A stretch of 64,000 bases of DNA, from assembly GCA_023055355.1 (NCBI GenBank), contig JALJCS010000001.1, positions 49,171,381 to 49,235,380 on the forward strand, read 5' to 3'. Within the stretch, counting starts at the first letter, position 1. Each line of letters opens with the position of its first letter. A model generated the notes under the pieces. It had not been told where the DNA came from. It did not search any database and was given only the letters and a program-made list of their open reading frames with translations. Shown piece after piece: positions 15,301 to 28,826 of this stretch. Position numbers and translations under genes: made by a program. Origin of the DNA: Agelaius tricolor (lineage: Eukaryota; Chordata; Aves; Passeriformes; Icteridae).

Positions 15301-18300
15301 AGAAGATGGAAGAAAGGAAATTTAGTAGATGAGAACCTAGAGAAAAAACTTGTCCCTAGGGATGTTAAGCAGTTGAGAAAACTCTCCTGCACCACTAAAA
15401 TCCAGGCTAGAGTGACACTGATTAATGGCAAAAGAAGGAATGAGAAGTGCTGGCTTCCCTTCTCAAGAATTATTCAGAAGTATTTGTAAGCCAGCCATAA
15501 GTACCCATCAAATATATCTTTTGGCTCTAGCAGTACAAAGGGGACTGTGCATTTTATCCTGCAGAGAAACCCAAAGCAGGGACAGGAGACCTTGCCTGAG
15601 AGATGTGGGACCTGGAAAGACTCTACCTGGAACCTCAGCCACTGACACTTGAAATGGCATTAGCAGATTTTATGCAGATGGCAGCCTGGAATATACAATT
15701 GACCATTGAGAGAATTTTTCTATTAAAAATAGTGGAAAAAAGCCCAATGTTCAGTGTTCTACAGATCTTAAATGGCAAAACTGGTAGCATTGAGGGACCC
15801 TTCAGAAACAGGTGCTGTTAACTACAGAGAGATGATGACGATAACATGCTGTCTTTGTTGGAAATATCAGCCTTTGTTCCTCAAAACACAGGGCTGCTAT
15901 TTAAATGTTAGTTGCAGCCAAGGTTCCGTTTCTGCCATAGTTCAGAGCAGAAGATTACTTAATTACATACTTCTATGAAAGAAAATCACTGATTCACATC
16001 TGTCTTTGTTTTAAAATATATCCCCCTTTCAGCCAGCTGTATCAATTGCATTAAGTATGCCTAGTCTGAGTGCTGGTGTAAATTAAATGTACATAATCTA
16101 ATTTTGCAAAAAAACAATAGATTCAGGAAAATTAGTCTTATTTGAAGATGAAAAGTTAAAATTCTCTTCTTAATTTGCAATATGTATTTATACCAAACTG
16201 ATTGTGGATGTAAAGACAAATTGCTGTTCTATTATCACAAATATAATACAGTCCTTAACTTCAGCATAGATAAAAACCCAATCATAAATCTAAGTCCTGT
16301 TTTCTCTCTAAAATAGCCCAAAAATTCCCTCTGACATTCATTCCCTTTGAGAAACTTCAACTACTAATTTGTAGAAGAATTTTTTTATTATTTTTCCATA
16401 TAAAATACCTAGCACTTAAAATTACATAATTTTTAGTTGAAGAAAAGCTCAATACAGTGCATCAGTGACAGGTTCTATGTCTACCGGGTGTCAAGATTCA
16501 GGAGAAATCTGGTTTACAACAAAAGAGAAACCAGAGGTTTTTTGCCTCTCAACCAAAACCACAATCCAAAAAGGAGTCCAGATGTATCAAGGCAGTTGCC
16601 CAAGGATCCAGAGATTGACCAAGCTCTCAAGAGATTCACTCTCTTGAGGCTCTGTGACAACAAAAGAGCCTCCAGCACTGCTGGCCCCAGCTATGAACCA
16701 GCTTCCTGAATCACCACCCTGAGGTCAAGTGGTTCCCACACCAACAGTACCACAAAAGACTGGAGACAGCTTCAGGCCTTTCTCTCTCTAAAAAGGGAAG
16801 CCACAAGGACTCTTCAGGTTTAGTTGAAGAGCCCCAGTTTCAACTAGTTTTCCAGGGATTGTCAAGTACAGCTCCACGTCCTACCAATGTTAGTCCCATC
16901 TCACAACTGAATGTAAAGTTAACCAAAACAAAAATGCCTCAACATCACAAATCTACCTTCTTGTTATGTACAAGCGAGGAGTCCGGATGTTACTTCTAAC
17001 AAAGAAATGCATGTAAATTATATAAACACATATTTCCCAAACTTAAATTCATTTTGCGAAGGGGTATAAAATAGGAAGCATACAACTTGAGAAATGGCAA
17101 GGAAGCACCTAACTAAATGGACCTTTTTCACTTCTGAATGTTTGGTTGGGTATTTTATTGACACAAATTTATCTGCTGGTTAACAAATATTTTGGTGTAC
17201 AGACATGCCTTTGTCTTCTCAAAACATCATGAGCTTTTTTGGCTAACAGATATGCTCCAGAAATTATAGGAGAAACTGTGGAGGTTCAATTAAAGATTAG
17301 CTCTTTGAGCATGAGACAAAACAAAGAAAGAATTTAAAGAAAACATTAAATATAGCATAGAGTGAGTAAATGAATAATAAGATGCAACAGACTCTTGCAA
17401 CAAGGAAATCACGCATGCCAGCTGTATGAAGTATATGGCTATAAAGACAATATAAAAATAAAGATTAGACCAAAACCATATTCTGTCTTTAAAAATCCCA
17501 AATAGGTCGCCTATTTATTAGAACAAACTGTTATCTCAATTATACTGAATTTAGAAACAAAATTACAAATAACCTCTTACTGCACACCTAGAAAAGGACC
17601 AAGGCACTAATGCAGGTAAAAGAAGCACAAAAATTGCTGGTTTTCAATTTCTTCAACACTTTGTCACTACTATAAAATTATATCACTTTCTTCCATGACT
17701 ACAGCTAACATTTTATTCTATACAAACTTATAAATACATCCATTGGCTTTTTTAATCAAGTAACTTCTTTGACCTTTATGAGTGCAAGTCGCAGCTCGTT
17801 TCTGAATCTTCTTCCCTTTTGTGCTGTAGGCATCTTAATTAGCATGATTAGAGTCAAGCTAAAGATATATTGACAATAACTTTGCTCATTCTTTGCTACC
17901 CTACTATATGCTACTCTGTGCCACTTTTTAAACTGTAATATAATCTTACTGCTTACATTTTATACTAGTAAATTGCTAGTTAGTAGTCCAGAATAAAATG
18001 TTAAATCATAAGCGCATACTGTAGGAATAATAATTTAAAACCAGAGCCTAATTCATATTTGCTGCCTTTTTTAAGCAAATCCATCCAGAACAAGAATGTT
18101 GTCCCTGCCCTTGCCCACATAACCTCAGTAAGAAATTTGAGGACAAAAGTGGGAAGCCTACATGGGAGGAACCTCTACATATCCCAGAGGACCAAAGTGT
18201 CCAAGATACAAAAATTCCTACACCAGAAGGTGACCTACAGCTCTCATTTACTTTAACAGTGATCCCTCTATTAACCAGGGTAAGAGAAATGAGATTATTG

Positions 18301-18673
18301 TCTCTTTACTGAAAAAATTCCCTCCTTTCTCAGCAACAGAAGGCATGGTGCCAGAACAGGATCATTTTCTGTCCTGAAAGGCAGAAGTATTTAATGAAAA
18401 AATGATTTGTTTCTTTCTGTATAGATGCTTTCTAACCTCCTTATCTGATGCTGGAGTTCCTGGACTTTTGAATGACTTTGCACATGTCTTATCCCTGTAG
18501 CAAATGGAGTAGGGAAGCAGGGAGACGGGGGATGGACAGGCAGGAAGGTGCCTTTAGAGGACAATTTGGCCACGTGTAGAGAGCTCAGCATGACTGCTCT
18601 CCTTGCTCTGGTACTGCAGGAAGATCCTAACCTTTAAAAGGAGGACTGTGAAGCTGGGCAAGCTCCTCTTTGG
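9309..18673. other. Intronic DNA without a recognised gene
   Basis: AT-rich sequence. A 14-bp unit (caagtatataattt) occurs twice, 24 bp apart, at 10394-10407 and 10418-10431. An AT hairpin lies at 12852-12875 (10-bp arms, 4-base loop). A moderately GC-richer block at 16440-16990 holds a 90-codon frame of unknown meaning. Nothing else is recognisable. Confidence 0.45.
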
Positions 18674-18702
18674 GTGTCTCCTCCTTTTGCTGGAGGAGAC
18701 AC
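18674..18702. repeat. Inverted repeat, 11-bp perfect stem
   Basis: Arms gtgtctcctcc (18674-18684) and ggaggagacac (18692-18702) are perfect reverse complements around a 7-base T-rich loop. A transcript of either strand could form a GC-containing hairpin. Function unknown. Stems of this length occur by chance a few times at most in a window of this size. Confidence 0.8.
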
Positions 18703-21700
18703 AATACATCATGGAGTTTCTGTGCTGCAGCGCATGTTTGCAGCTATTTCCTAGGGACATGTTTAGGGAGTGTTCATTCTGTGCTCTCATGCACATATTT
18801 TTATGAGTGTTGATAAGAGAAGCCAGAAGCTAAGCTGCATACCTTATACCCTATCTCCTAAGGCCAATCTCAGACAGAAGCTTTGTATTTTCACAGCACT
18901 GCTCCATGTTATTACAGAACACTCCCTTTCGGCATTTTGGACAAGGACATCTTCTAGATAGCTTTGCCAAAGATCAACACTTTCCTTAACGATAAAAGGA
19001 AAGCTGACATTACATAAGGATCTTGAAGCTAAGTAATTCTATGGGGAGCCAAAAAACCAGATGATGGTTATCAGGAGCAGCATATTCCATGATGCTGTGA
19101 ATGCATGTAGCACTCTCCCATGCTCCTGAGAACTTCCGTCCACATAACTTACATTGCATTTGTGTAGGTCACAGAAGAAAAAAATGGAGGATTGTATTAT
19201 TATCATTATCCATAGGAGCAGGATGGAGTCTCAGACTAGTGAAAACAGCAATAGATTTTGATCTGTGGAGCCACTATCAGCCAGGATTTCAAAAGCATAA
19301 GTAAAACTAAAAAAATGGATGAATAATACATCTGCTGGAAATTACACTTGTGAGGAGATCAAAATTGCTTACCAATTTGGAAATGATGGAGGGTTAAATG
19401 TTATGACAATTTATTTTGACATTTTCTAGAAGAAATCGTTTCAGCATTTTCAAAATAGGAGCCTTCTGACTTTCTATTTTGAAATAGCATATTTGTTTTG
19501 AAATTGACACAAGATTGCTCTGGATTTAGGAAGAAATGTTTGGGTTGGCAAAGAATAAAATTCTTCTTCCTGCTGAAAAAAGGCAACACACTATTAAAGT
19601 CATTAAAAATTGTTTCAGGTTGCTATAAGCATTGCCTCCAGAATGCTTAGTTCAGCCACTAAACTTTCAAAAAGATGATAAAATCAATCATTTGTACAGA
19701 TCTTTGAAAATCCAGCAGGGAGAAAAGCAACTGGAGATGCATACCTTTCAAAGACCAAGGAAGGCCCTGAGGTTTGTTTTTCCTGGGCTACCACCTACTG
19801 CAACATAAATGGGTTTTGTTATGTAATAAAGCCAAGAAAACAGATACATATAATTTGGAACACTGCATATCTGCTTTTCTGTCTGTACATCTGCCCCTAT
19901 CATTTAACTCTTCATATACTCCATAATGATCAGTAGACCTGACTCCTTCAAGAGGGATGCAAATCACTCCCTGCCTCAAGGGGAGACTTCAGTTACACAG
20001 CAAGGCTCCTTCTGCTTCTCAGTCTGAAAATTTCTGGCAGTTTCATTTAATGGATCCCAAAGCTCCATATTACGTTACATACAACATGTAATAACACAGA
20101 AAATACAAGAGTTGATGTCTCATTTTTATGTTAAATTCAATTTATCCTTGGAGTGTCTCCACTATTTCAGCTTTTACTGTGCTGCAGATTTAGGCATTAA
20201 CAATGTATGAAGTTTATTTTAGAGGCTGCCAGGAGCAGAGAGTTGGAGAATTTGGATAGGTAAGGAGCAGGTATATGAAGATCTGTTTGTCTAGGGACTC
20301 AAATGGATTTGAGGTTAACAGGAAAAGTAAATTTTAATCTGGTAGAAGACCTTGCAAGGAAACAGCAACATTCTTTAGTGGAAAATGCAATCTCAAAATC
20401 ATTGATTACAAGGAACTCTGAATATTACAAAGGGATCACAAATCCAGTTTTCTCTAATCCAAGGACTCTGGCTTAAGGAAAGCTTCAATTTTTAAAAGAT
20501 GAAGAACTAGATTTGATAGCACAACTTTCATTGCCTTAAGCCAGGAAAAGGAGACTTTAGGTATGTCTCCATCTCCTTGCAGAATCTGTTTCTGGAGCTC
20601 TGTCGGAGAAATGGAAGCTTTTATCAGTGTGCCTATACAGTCTGAAAGAACCACAGCACGTTAATAAACACTTTCTTCTCCAGGCTCCAAGTCAACCTAT
20701 TTCCATGGTTATCAGGACTTGAGGAACAGCTGCTCCTGCTGATATTGAGCACCTCCACTTTAGCAGTGGGCCATGCCCTCATGCAACATCAAAATAACAT
20801 TTTTGGAAGCACACATAATTTATCTTCCTCTTCTGCTTGGTGTTTGGTCTTTCCTGCACATTCTTTGCTCAAATATTTTTATTCAGCTTTAAATATTATT
20901 ACTGTTTGCATGAGTAGCAGGAGTATTTAGCAAACTCAGTTATGAGCCAAGGTTACCCCTCTTTGTATGGCATTTCACTGACCTAAAATATTGTCCTTTC
21001 CCCAGAGTGTTTGCATCATGCAGTACTTTAAAAGCAGTGCATTTAGTTAGAAAATGACATGAGGACAAACATGATGCTATGCCTAACATAAATTTTGAAA
21101 ATTAGTCAAGGTAGACTCATATTCCCTGATCCATTAGAAAGACTTGATTTAATTAAAAGCCAGCAGGTGTAAAGTACAAAGACATTCTCTTATATTCATA
21201 CTAATATTGGGAACTCATGGGCACCACTTAGTTTTTCTCAAAGTTAATAGGAAGTTCTAAACAAGAACAACATCTGGAATTTCTATACCAAGGATGAAAA
21301 TTACAAGAAATATCAATCACCTGGTTTGAAAACAAAATAGCCAGACAACATTCTAGGAGATATATTGCTTCACAAAGGAAAAAAGAAAGAGTAGAAGTAA
21401 AAGATCTTAATTTGAATCACAGGCACTGAATGCTTACCACTGACAAACACAATCCTAGAATGTATGGATGTTTCTCTTTTTTACAGGTAAGATCTTCATA
21501 TCAGGAAGATATTCTTATTTCACACTTGCTTTAGGAACCCAGAGTGTCACTCATTATTCACAGCAGCATGAAAACAGAATTCAGCCCCTGATATTTTAGT
21601 GGAGAGGTTCAGTTCAGCAAAAGCATTCTTGTATGGAAGCCTGATGGGCTAGCAGTCCACCACTTTTTCTGTTTGGAATCACGATTCTGCTTTTTCATGT

Positions 21701-23810
21701 ATCTTAACATACCTCAGTCTAGATCAGAAAAAAAAAATCATTGCCTGTAACCAAATCTCTATCACACTCCATCGCTGTCTTATATAAAGACTTCTATAAC
21801 TCATCCTCCCCCACTTCCACATTCTATTTGCCTCCCTATAATGGATGTTTTTCTTCCTTGCATTTTAGTGCTACCTCTTCTCCTTTCTTAGCCTTTTATC
21901 TTTCCTCCTTCTTAATTCTGCCTATATCTCTCTAAAACTGCAATTGTTACCCTGCTGGAATAGCTGGTTGTACAATTACTTGATTAAAGTCTCCCCATCT
22001 AAGAAGTATTCCCATAAACATAATGGCAAACAGATAAAAGAAATCAGTCATACTTGGACATAGACCTCTCAATGTGCTCTATCATCTTCTATTTTTTTTA
22101 AACTTAGAGACAATGGAGAGTGTCTTGTAAATGCTGCAAGCTCCCCATTGCCATTCAAGGTTCATTTAAAATATGGTGTAATCACCCAGTTGAGACAATT
22201 CCTTTGAGATGCAAGCAGATTAACACTTCTAGTCTTGTTCTTTAGGTATTCCACTGGAAACCAGTCTGGGCGCTGGCCTTAGCAGTGGTGCTTTCAATAG
22301 ACTTCAGCATTTGGTTCTTTTGCTTACATTATGCTACCCCTTAGTGAGTCCCCACAGGCACTCAGCTTGCAACTCTGAGAATGATCAGCTGTCAACCTCC
22401 AAAGTCAGAGCACTGGCCTAGTTTCTCTCCCTTATACCTTTTCCTCTCCTCTGAACTTAGTTTTAAAATACCAGGGATAGCTTATGAGTCCAGATTCAAG
22501 GCAATTACAGCATTTCAGGTCTTTAAAGGCAACAGTGGTTAATATGATACCAAATCCATCTTGTATTTTTAATAGCAATAATAATACAAAGTCCCATCAA
22601 GAACAATTGAAAACAACAAAAGGAGCAGTCTTACACAGCTGCACAGATACTTTTGAGTGGGAGGGCCTCTTTTTTTTGACTGCTTGTTGCACATCTACAA
22701 ACAAAAAGAGGCTACATCATTCCTAAATTGGTAGGTTTATTTAATTATGGCTTTAGGTGTAGGGTGCTCATCTGCCTAACACAAAAGAAGAGTCATGAAA
22801 TTAACCTGTTCCTCAAGCATCTCCTTCATATGAGTAAGATTTTCAAGAGCAAGTTTTGCTTATCTCCATTTCTGATTAGGGAAATGCTAAAACTCTTCAT
22901 GACTTAACAGAAAGGAAATTACACCAGCACTATGGACTTTTTACTACACAAAATAGCAGGTGCTTGAGGGTTCAAGAAAGTCCAGACTCGGGTAAATGGG
23001 GGAGAAAGACCAAGAAAGATGATGAAGATGCAAGGAACAAAATACAGTATGCAAGGAACTGAAGAATGCAAGTAATATATAACAATAAGGAAGCAGCTAA
23101 AAGTGTATATTCAGAGGTACACCAAAGGAAGAGTAGAGAAAATTTATACATTATAAATGGCAACTCATAATGATTCACCCTGCTGTGAGAAATAAGCAGA
23201 AATCATAACTGGAGTCACATTCACATTCTTATTTCTGCATACAGAATTGCTTAAATCTGACCTATTATGCAGCTTTCCTGATCCTCATGTTGACATGCAA
23301 GAGATGATTTTAAGCCTCATCTTAGCAATGAAAAGAAGGAATTGAGTTTGATTCTGCAAAGCAGAAGAAAGGAGATCACTCCATTTCTATTAAGCGAAAC
23401 AACGGTAGTGTATTTTTCTTTCTAGCTCTGACTTGCATTACATCCTTCCAGTATTACCCTCAAAGAGGGCCAGGAAGAAAAAACCCCTTAAAACTGACTC
23501 TCCACAGAATGAATAAATAAAACCAAATCACCAGCATGTAAAATAACTGTATGAGCCCTAGGTATCAAAGCTTACCCACAAATAGCTCATAGTGAATAAT
23601 GCATGCGGTTTAAAGTCGGTTAAAATAAGTGCCAGGTCACTTATCAGGCAGCAGTGAATTTGCAAGACTTTGAAGCAAAATTCTTCTTTTGATTCTCCCT
23701 CTCTGAGGTACAAATAACTGAACTAAGATGCAGATAAGTAAAGACTGGAACGATATGTGGCCAAGAGCTGGCCAGTCTTTAAGTCCACAGTCTTTTAGTC
23801 CCATAGCAGG
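18703..23810. other. Intronic DNA without a recognised gene
   Basis: AT-rich sequence with a pyrimidine-rich stretch at about 21785-21935 on the plus strand. The short frames here have no motif support. No repeat family was recognised. Confidence 0.45.
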
Positions 23811-23860
23811 ACTATTGCCTTTTCAGCGCCACAGGCTGGTGGTGCTGAAAAGGCAATAGT
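23811..23860. repeat. Near-perfect 22-bp inverted repeat (hairpin)
   Basis: The left arm 23811-23832 and right arm 23839-23860 are reverse complements at 21 of 22 positions around a 6-base loop (aggctg). In plus-strand RNA the one mismatch is a G-U wobble, so the whole stem would pair. The arms share the core ttgccttttcagc / gctgaaaaggcaa. A further 7-bp pair (agctggc 23766-23772, gccagct 23874-23880) could extend the fold across asymmetric internal loops. It is not part of any repeat I recognise. A template-switch mutation, a small palindromic element or a small-RNA precursor could each explain it. Confidence 0.92.
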
Positions 23861-26800
23861 GAAACATGAAAGAGCCAGCTTTGACTTTGTGAAACAAGTT
23901 CTTGACATCATTGGGTCCTAAAGCCTGACTATACCTCAGAAACTGAAAGGATTTTTCTTGGCTGAAAAATTCAGCAGAAAACCAACAGACTAAGAATCTA
24001 TCAACATGGGTCAATTGCCTGTAGTCACTTTAATTTCTGCTTTTGAGACATAATGTATTTGGCTGCCAGATTACAACATTAGCATGACCTAAAATTTTCA
24101 CAGTGCATGTTCATGAGGATGCTTCAGGACTAGCCTCCCTTCAGATGAATTCAGCTCCTCAGACTGCTGAAAGTTGTGCACATTTTCCAGCCTTGGAAAT
24201 GTACCAGGGTTCTCCAGCAGAGGCCATTAGGGTAAGGGCATTTGTAAAAGGAAGGAAAAAAATTAATGAAAAACAGGCAGTATATAAATTATAAGGCCTT
24301 TCTCCACAGCATCATACCCTGCTCTTTATTTTGCCTTCTCTGCTTAATGAGCCAAAGGTTTAAACAAGCACTAAGTTTCTGCACTGAAAGTGCAGCCAAC
24401 TGATTAGTCAAAGGAGCTCTAAAGCTGTTCATTCCCTCCTTTCCAGAATGCAGGAGAAAGGTGCTTAAATTGCAACATAAATTATTTTCCCCTTGGTGTG
24501 CTTGTGCCTGTCAAAATAAGTGTTGTTTGTATGGGTACAGCTCAGGCAATTACCATCATCTTCAATCAATAATTTAACCCTATTATCAATGTTCTTCTAG
24601 TGACCCAAAAACTGGAACTGTTACTAACAGTTGATGATATATATTCCAATATTGCAAGAGAAAAATCTATTTTTATACCAAGATATATCAAGAAACAAGA
24701 AAATAATTGTTCTTAAATAATAATTCATAAAAATTATTATGATGATTCCAGGTAAGATTAATCTTCAATTTCTGTTTTTCCTCTTTAAAAAAAGCTGATT
24801 AATTTGCTGCTTAGAATTAAGAAAATAAACCTTACAAAAAATGATAGAGTTTTATATTTTGAGCGAGGGTTTTGCTCATGTTTTTTATCAGAACTTCTAT
24901 AAGTTTCACTTCTGTTTGCACACTAAAAGGAACTGAAAGTAAACTAGAAATTTGAAAGGTCACAGTATTAGGGTCTTATTTTAACTGTTGTGAGAAAAAC
25001 AAACTTTGCTTTGGTTCTTAACCATTTATGAAGAACCTCAGCCTCACAGAGATGTGTCTGACAAAGTCTGGCCCTACATAAATTATGCAAAGACCCTTGA
25101 AATAACATCATTCAATATGATTCCTTCACATAAAAGTACAGCATCATTTTCCAGATGAGCAGCAGCCATCCAACTCCTGTTTTCTGCAGGGGCATGATAA
25201 AACATATACTGCCTAATAAATAAACCCTTAACACACAGCACTACTTAATAACTCAATTATCTAACATCCACACTAGTTCATAGACAACAAGCAGACCTTG
25301 AAATTTTGCACATTTTCAGGGTTGGAAACCTTTGCAGAAAACTTCAAGGTAAATTATTTCTGTCAAGGTTGGTCTTTCCTTGCATTCATTTGGACATTAC
25401 TAGCTTAGATACCTCTTCCTGCAGAACCCATGCCAAGACAACTTGAAAACACTGAACTTTGCTTTCCTTTCCTAAGTAAGAAGCATAAACTGTGCTAGAA
25501 TCCCAGAAGTTTTAAGAAATCTAGAAATGTGAGGGTTTTTTCCCCACAAATTTTACCATCATAAAATTCAAGCATAACATTTGGTAATTTTATTAAGACA
25601 CTTAGTTGTATGTTTTTGTTTCCTCTCCTATTCCAGTGACTTAAGGAAGTAAAAGATACAATTCCTTTGCTTTGATAATCAATTCCATTACATCTTCAGA
25701 AGCAAAAAACCACTAGTCCTTTACTTTCTCTCATTTATGGAAAAGGTACGTTAATGGCTACCATTAAACAGTGTATATTGCTTTAAAACAGGTATTAACA
25801 TCCTGTTTGTCAAGCCAGAAAGCTTTCATATCACTTTAAAAAACTGAGTAAGTATTTGCTTTATTAAAACATCTTAACTTATAAATTGGTATTTTAATAA
25901 TCATTTGCAAAACACCAATATCTTACCTACAACTTCTGTACATTTCATCCTCATTTAAAGTGCTGAGTGCATACACAGAAATAGCTAAGGGTTACTACAT
26001 GGTTTTAAAACTAATTCTGGATGCCTATATGAAAGAGGTTTAGTTACATACAAAACCTAGTTTAACTCACATCACATAGAAGCAAGAAGTAAAAAGACAA
26101 AAGAACAACCCCCATATTTTAAAAATTGCCCCCTGCAATACATAAATCCCACTTACCATAAAAAATATGCATTCTTCTTGTATTCTTTGGTCTCTAAAAG
26201 TGAGTATTGCTTCTTTTATTAAGACTCAAAATGCAGTTCTGCTCAAATATACTGCTATTTAATTGGCACTTAATATGCAATCCCATTTTAACACGGATTG
26301 ATGTTATTGTAGTTTAGAGGGTAAACAAAATATGTTTGCTCAGTCTTCTTGCATCATGTAATTCTGTTTTCATCCACACAGATTATAAATTCTTGTCATA
26401 GTAAACAGGTGATAGACTGCAACTACCAAATGAACCATGAATAAGGTATAAAATTTTCTAGGGATATGCTCTGAGGTCTCAGACTTTAAAGTTAGCAGTG
26501 GATCCCATTACAAACCTGGATAATATTCAAGAAATGGTTAGATGTTGCCAGGTGGGACTATCTTAATTGACAATACTTTGCTAAAATGTCAACTTCAGTT
26601 AGACTCTGAAAGGATTTGAAAAATGATAATGACTTATTTCAGCATTTCACAGAAGTTACCTCAATTTTAATCCATGAATTTGAATCCAAACCTAGCTAAA
26701 CTTCTGATTATATCTAAACATTTATTTAAACACAGTCTTCCATTAACCTGGAGTGTCAACAACAGAAACATTAAAAGTAGTCATTCTAAACATCTTTGGT

Positions 26801-28676
26801 CATGGAGGTACCAGGAAGAAAAAATAGTCCCCTTTTCTGCAGCAAAATGTATGGAAAGTAAACCTTTGGGTCTTAAATTACTATTTTTCTTTTTATTTTC
26901 AGCATGAAAATTGTCTTGTCATCTTTACTTTGTACTTTCAAACCTCTGAGTTTTACCACCCAGACTGCCCTTTCAAAGAACAGCACATGGAATATGAATG
27001 GTTTGGGTTCAATCATATATATTTGGCAGTGTTAAATTACTGCCAGTTTTCTTAACACGTTCCCATTCATAACAAGTTGGCATAAAACAGTATTATGAGC
27101 AACACTCTACCATATCTACTTTTTTTATTAGTTTTATAAGGTCCAAAGCTATCCTAGATAATCTGTGCTAGCACAAGGCAGGAGTTTTCCCCCATTGACA
27201 ACATATTGTTGGTTCTTACTGATTTCTTTGTAATCTCTTAAGTACCTAAAAATAGCAATTTTTATTCTTAATGAATTAAACACATTGGCCCTGCAAAACA
27301 TTTCAGCTCCTTTAGGAGAATGCGGACATTTGTCATTGATTTTTCAAAAATATGGGGCAGCCCAAGTGATGAAGACATGGTGCGTTGGAGAGCAGAGTAC
27401 AGCATCTTTCTTTCAGCTAGTCAAATTTAAAAGAACAATCATATCCTCTGATGGTCATCCCCCTTATGAAGAATATTCCATCAACAGTTGAACATTCTCA
27501 GTCATTTGATAAGTAATGCATGAGCCAGGGACTCATCAGGGAGCAAGAGGCAGGCAGTCTTCTAAGCCACATATGTGAGGTGGTATTTGTGATACTCTTA
27601 TGTTATTTGTGATGTCAGACCTGAATGAAAGAGAAATACATCATGCTTTTGGCACTGCAAGCTATGTCATCTGTAAGCTTGGTCAGCAGCCAAATGCTCA
27701 CCCAGCCACTTGCCAGCCACCCTACTGAACAGAACAAAGGTAGAAAACAGAGAGAAAAAAATCTCACAAGTTAAAATACAGAAAGGGAGATTACCATCAC
27801 GGGCAGAAAACTCATCTTGGGGCAAATTAAAATAATTTCTTGCCAATTAAATATATTCAAACAGAGAGAAACTTTGGTCACTTCCTTCTCCTGCTTCCTC
27901 GCAGAAAGCCCAGCTTCCTGACCAGATTCTTCCTCCTCCCTCACTAAATGATGTTATGGACCTGTCAACTTCTGCTACCACTTTTTGACAGCTGGGGTGA
28001 TTATTCTGCATAGGGTTTGGGTGCCTGCCTTAGCCATGGTGTCCTCAAGAGCAGAGGCTCTCCTTCCTCTGCTGTGATGGAGCTAAAAAAGGCTCAAGAG
28101 TCTCAGTGCTAAGGAACTGAGGGGTCTGATTGGGGTAGGCAAAGCATTCCTCTGTCAAATGATGTCAAATGCTGTACTAATTCAGTGAGATTACATGTGT
28201 GTTCTGCCATAAAATCCCAGGCCTTGGAAGGTGATAACTGCCCTAGGCATCTGCCAAAATCCTCCCACACACCCTGCTGCCCAGGGATTAACCACATCAG
28301 GTCACATTTCTCTGTCAACTCACCAACAAACTGTATACTCTTGCACTTGGATGCAATCAAGTTCCACACATCCAGACATATCAGATAATAGGACCAAAGA
28401 GTTTAGAGTGATAATGCCTAGTCAATATTTTAGAAAGTATGAATTTAAATGCCAAACCCATTATTTATATTGGCTTTTGAAGGGGGAAAAGTCAGAAAAA
28501 ATTTCACCACAGTAGGTACTCTGAAAGCTTCATCATCCTATGCTAAATGAGTTTTATTAGATACATAGAAAGAACAGACTTGCCCTTCAAAATGGGTTGA
28601 CAGAGAATCCAACCATACCTTCACTGCTAAGCATTCAAACTTTGAGAGATTGATCTACTGACACTTAAAATTTATA
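23861..28676. other. Intronic DNA without a recognised gene
   Basis: AT-rich to about 27.5 kb, then slightly GC-richer to about 28.4 kb. The latter holds an 86-codon minus-strand frame (28109-28369) with overlapping plus-strand frames. I recognise no domain in it. Confidence 0.45.
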
Positions 28677-28826
28677 GTTCTACAACAGCCCATTCAGCAG
28701 CTGTTGTAGAACATTGGAGACTGTAAAGCATCAGAAAGCCTACAGAAGTAAAGCAGTACCTAGTCCTTTACAAAGGACTGTACTGAAAACCAGCATGTGC
28801 ACTAATATAACCCTTCCTTTGTAAAG
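28677..28826. repeat. Cluster of three inverted repeats
   Basis: First, a perfect 13-bp stem: gttctacaacagc (28677-28689) with gctgttgtagaac (28700-28712), 10-base spacer. Second, an 8-bp palindrome agtccttt-ac-aaaggact (28762-28779). Third, a perfect 12-bp pair, ctttacaaagga (28766-28777) and tcctttgtaaag (28815-28826), separated by 37 bases and sharing an arm with the second. The second and third are mutually exclusive folds. No terminal repeats or target-site duplication of a known element were recognised. Confidence 0.85.
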
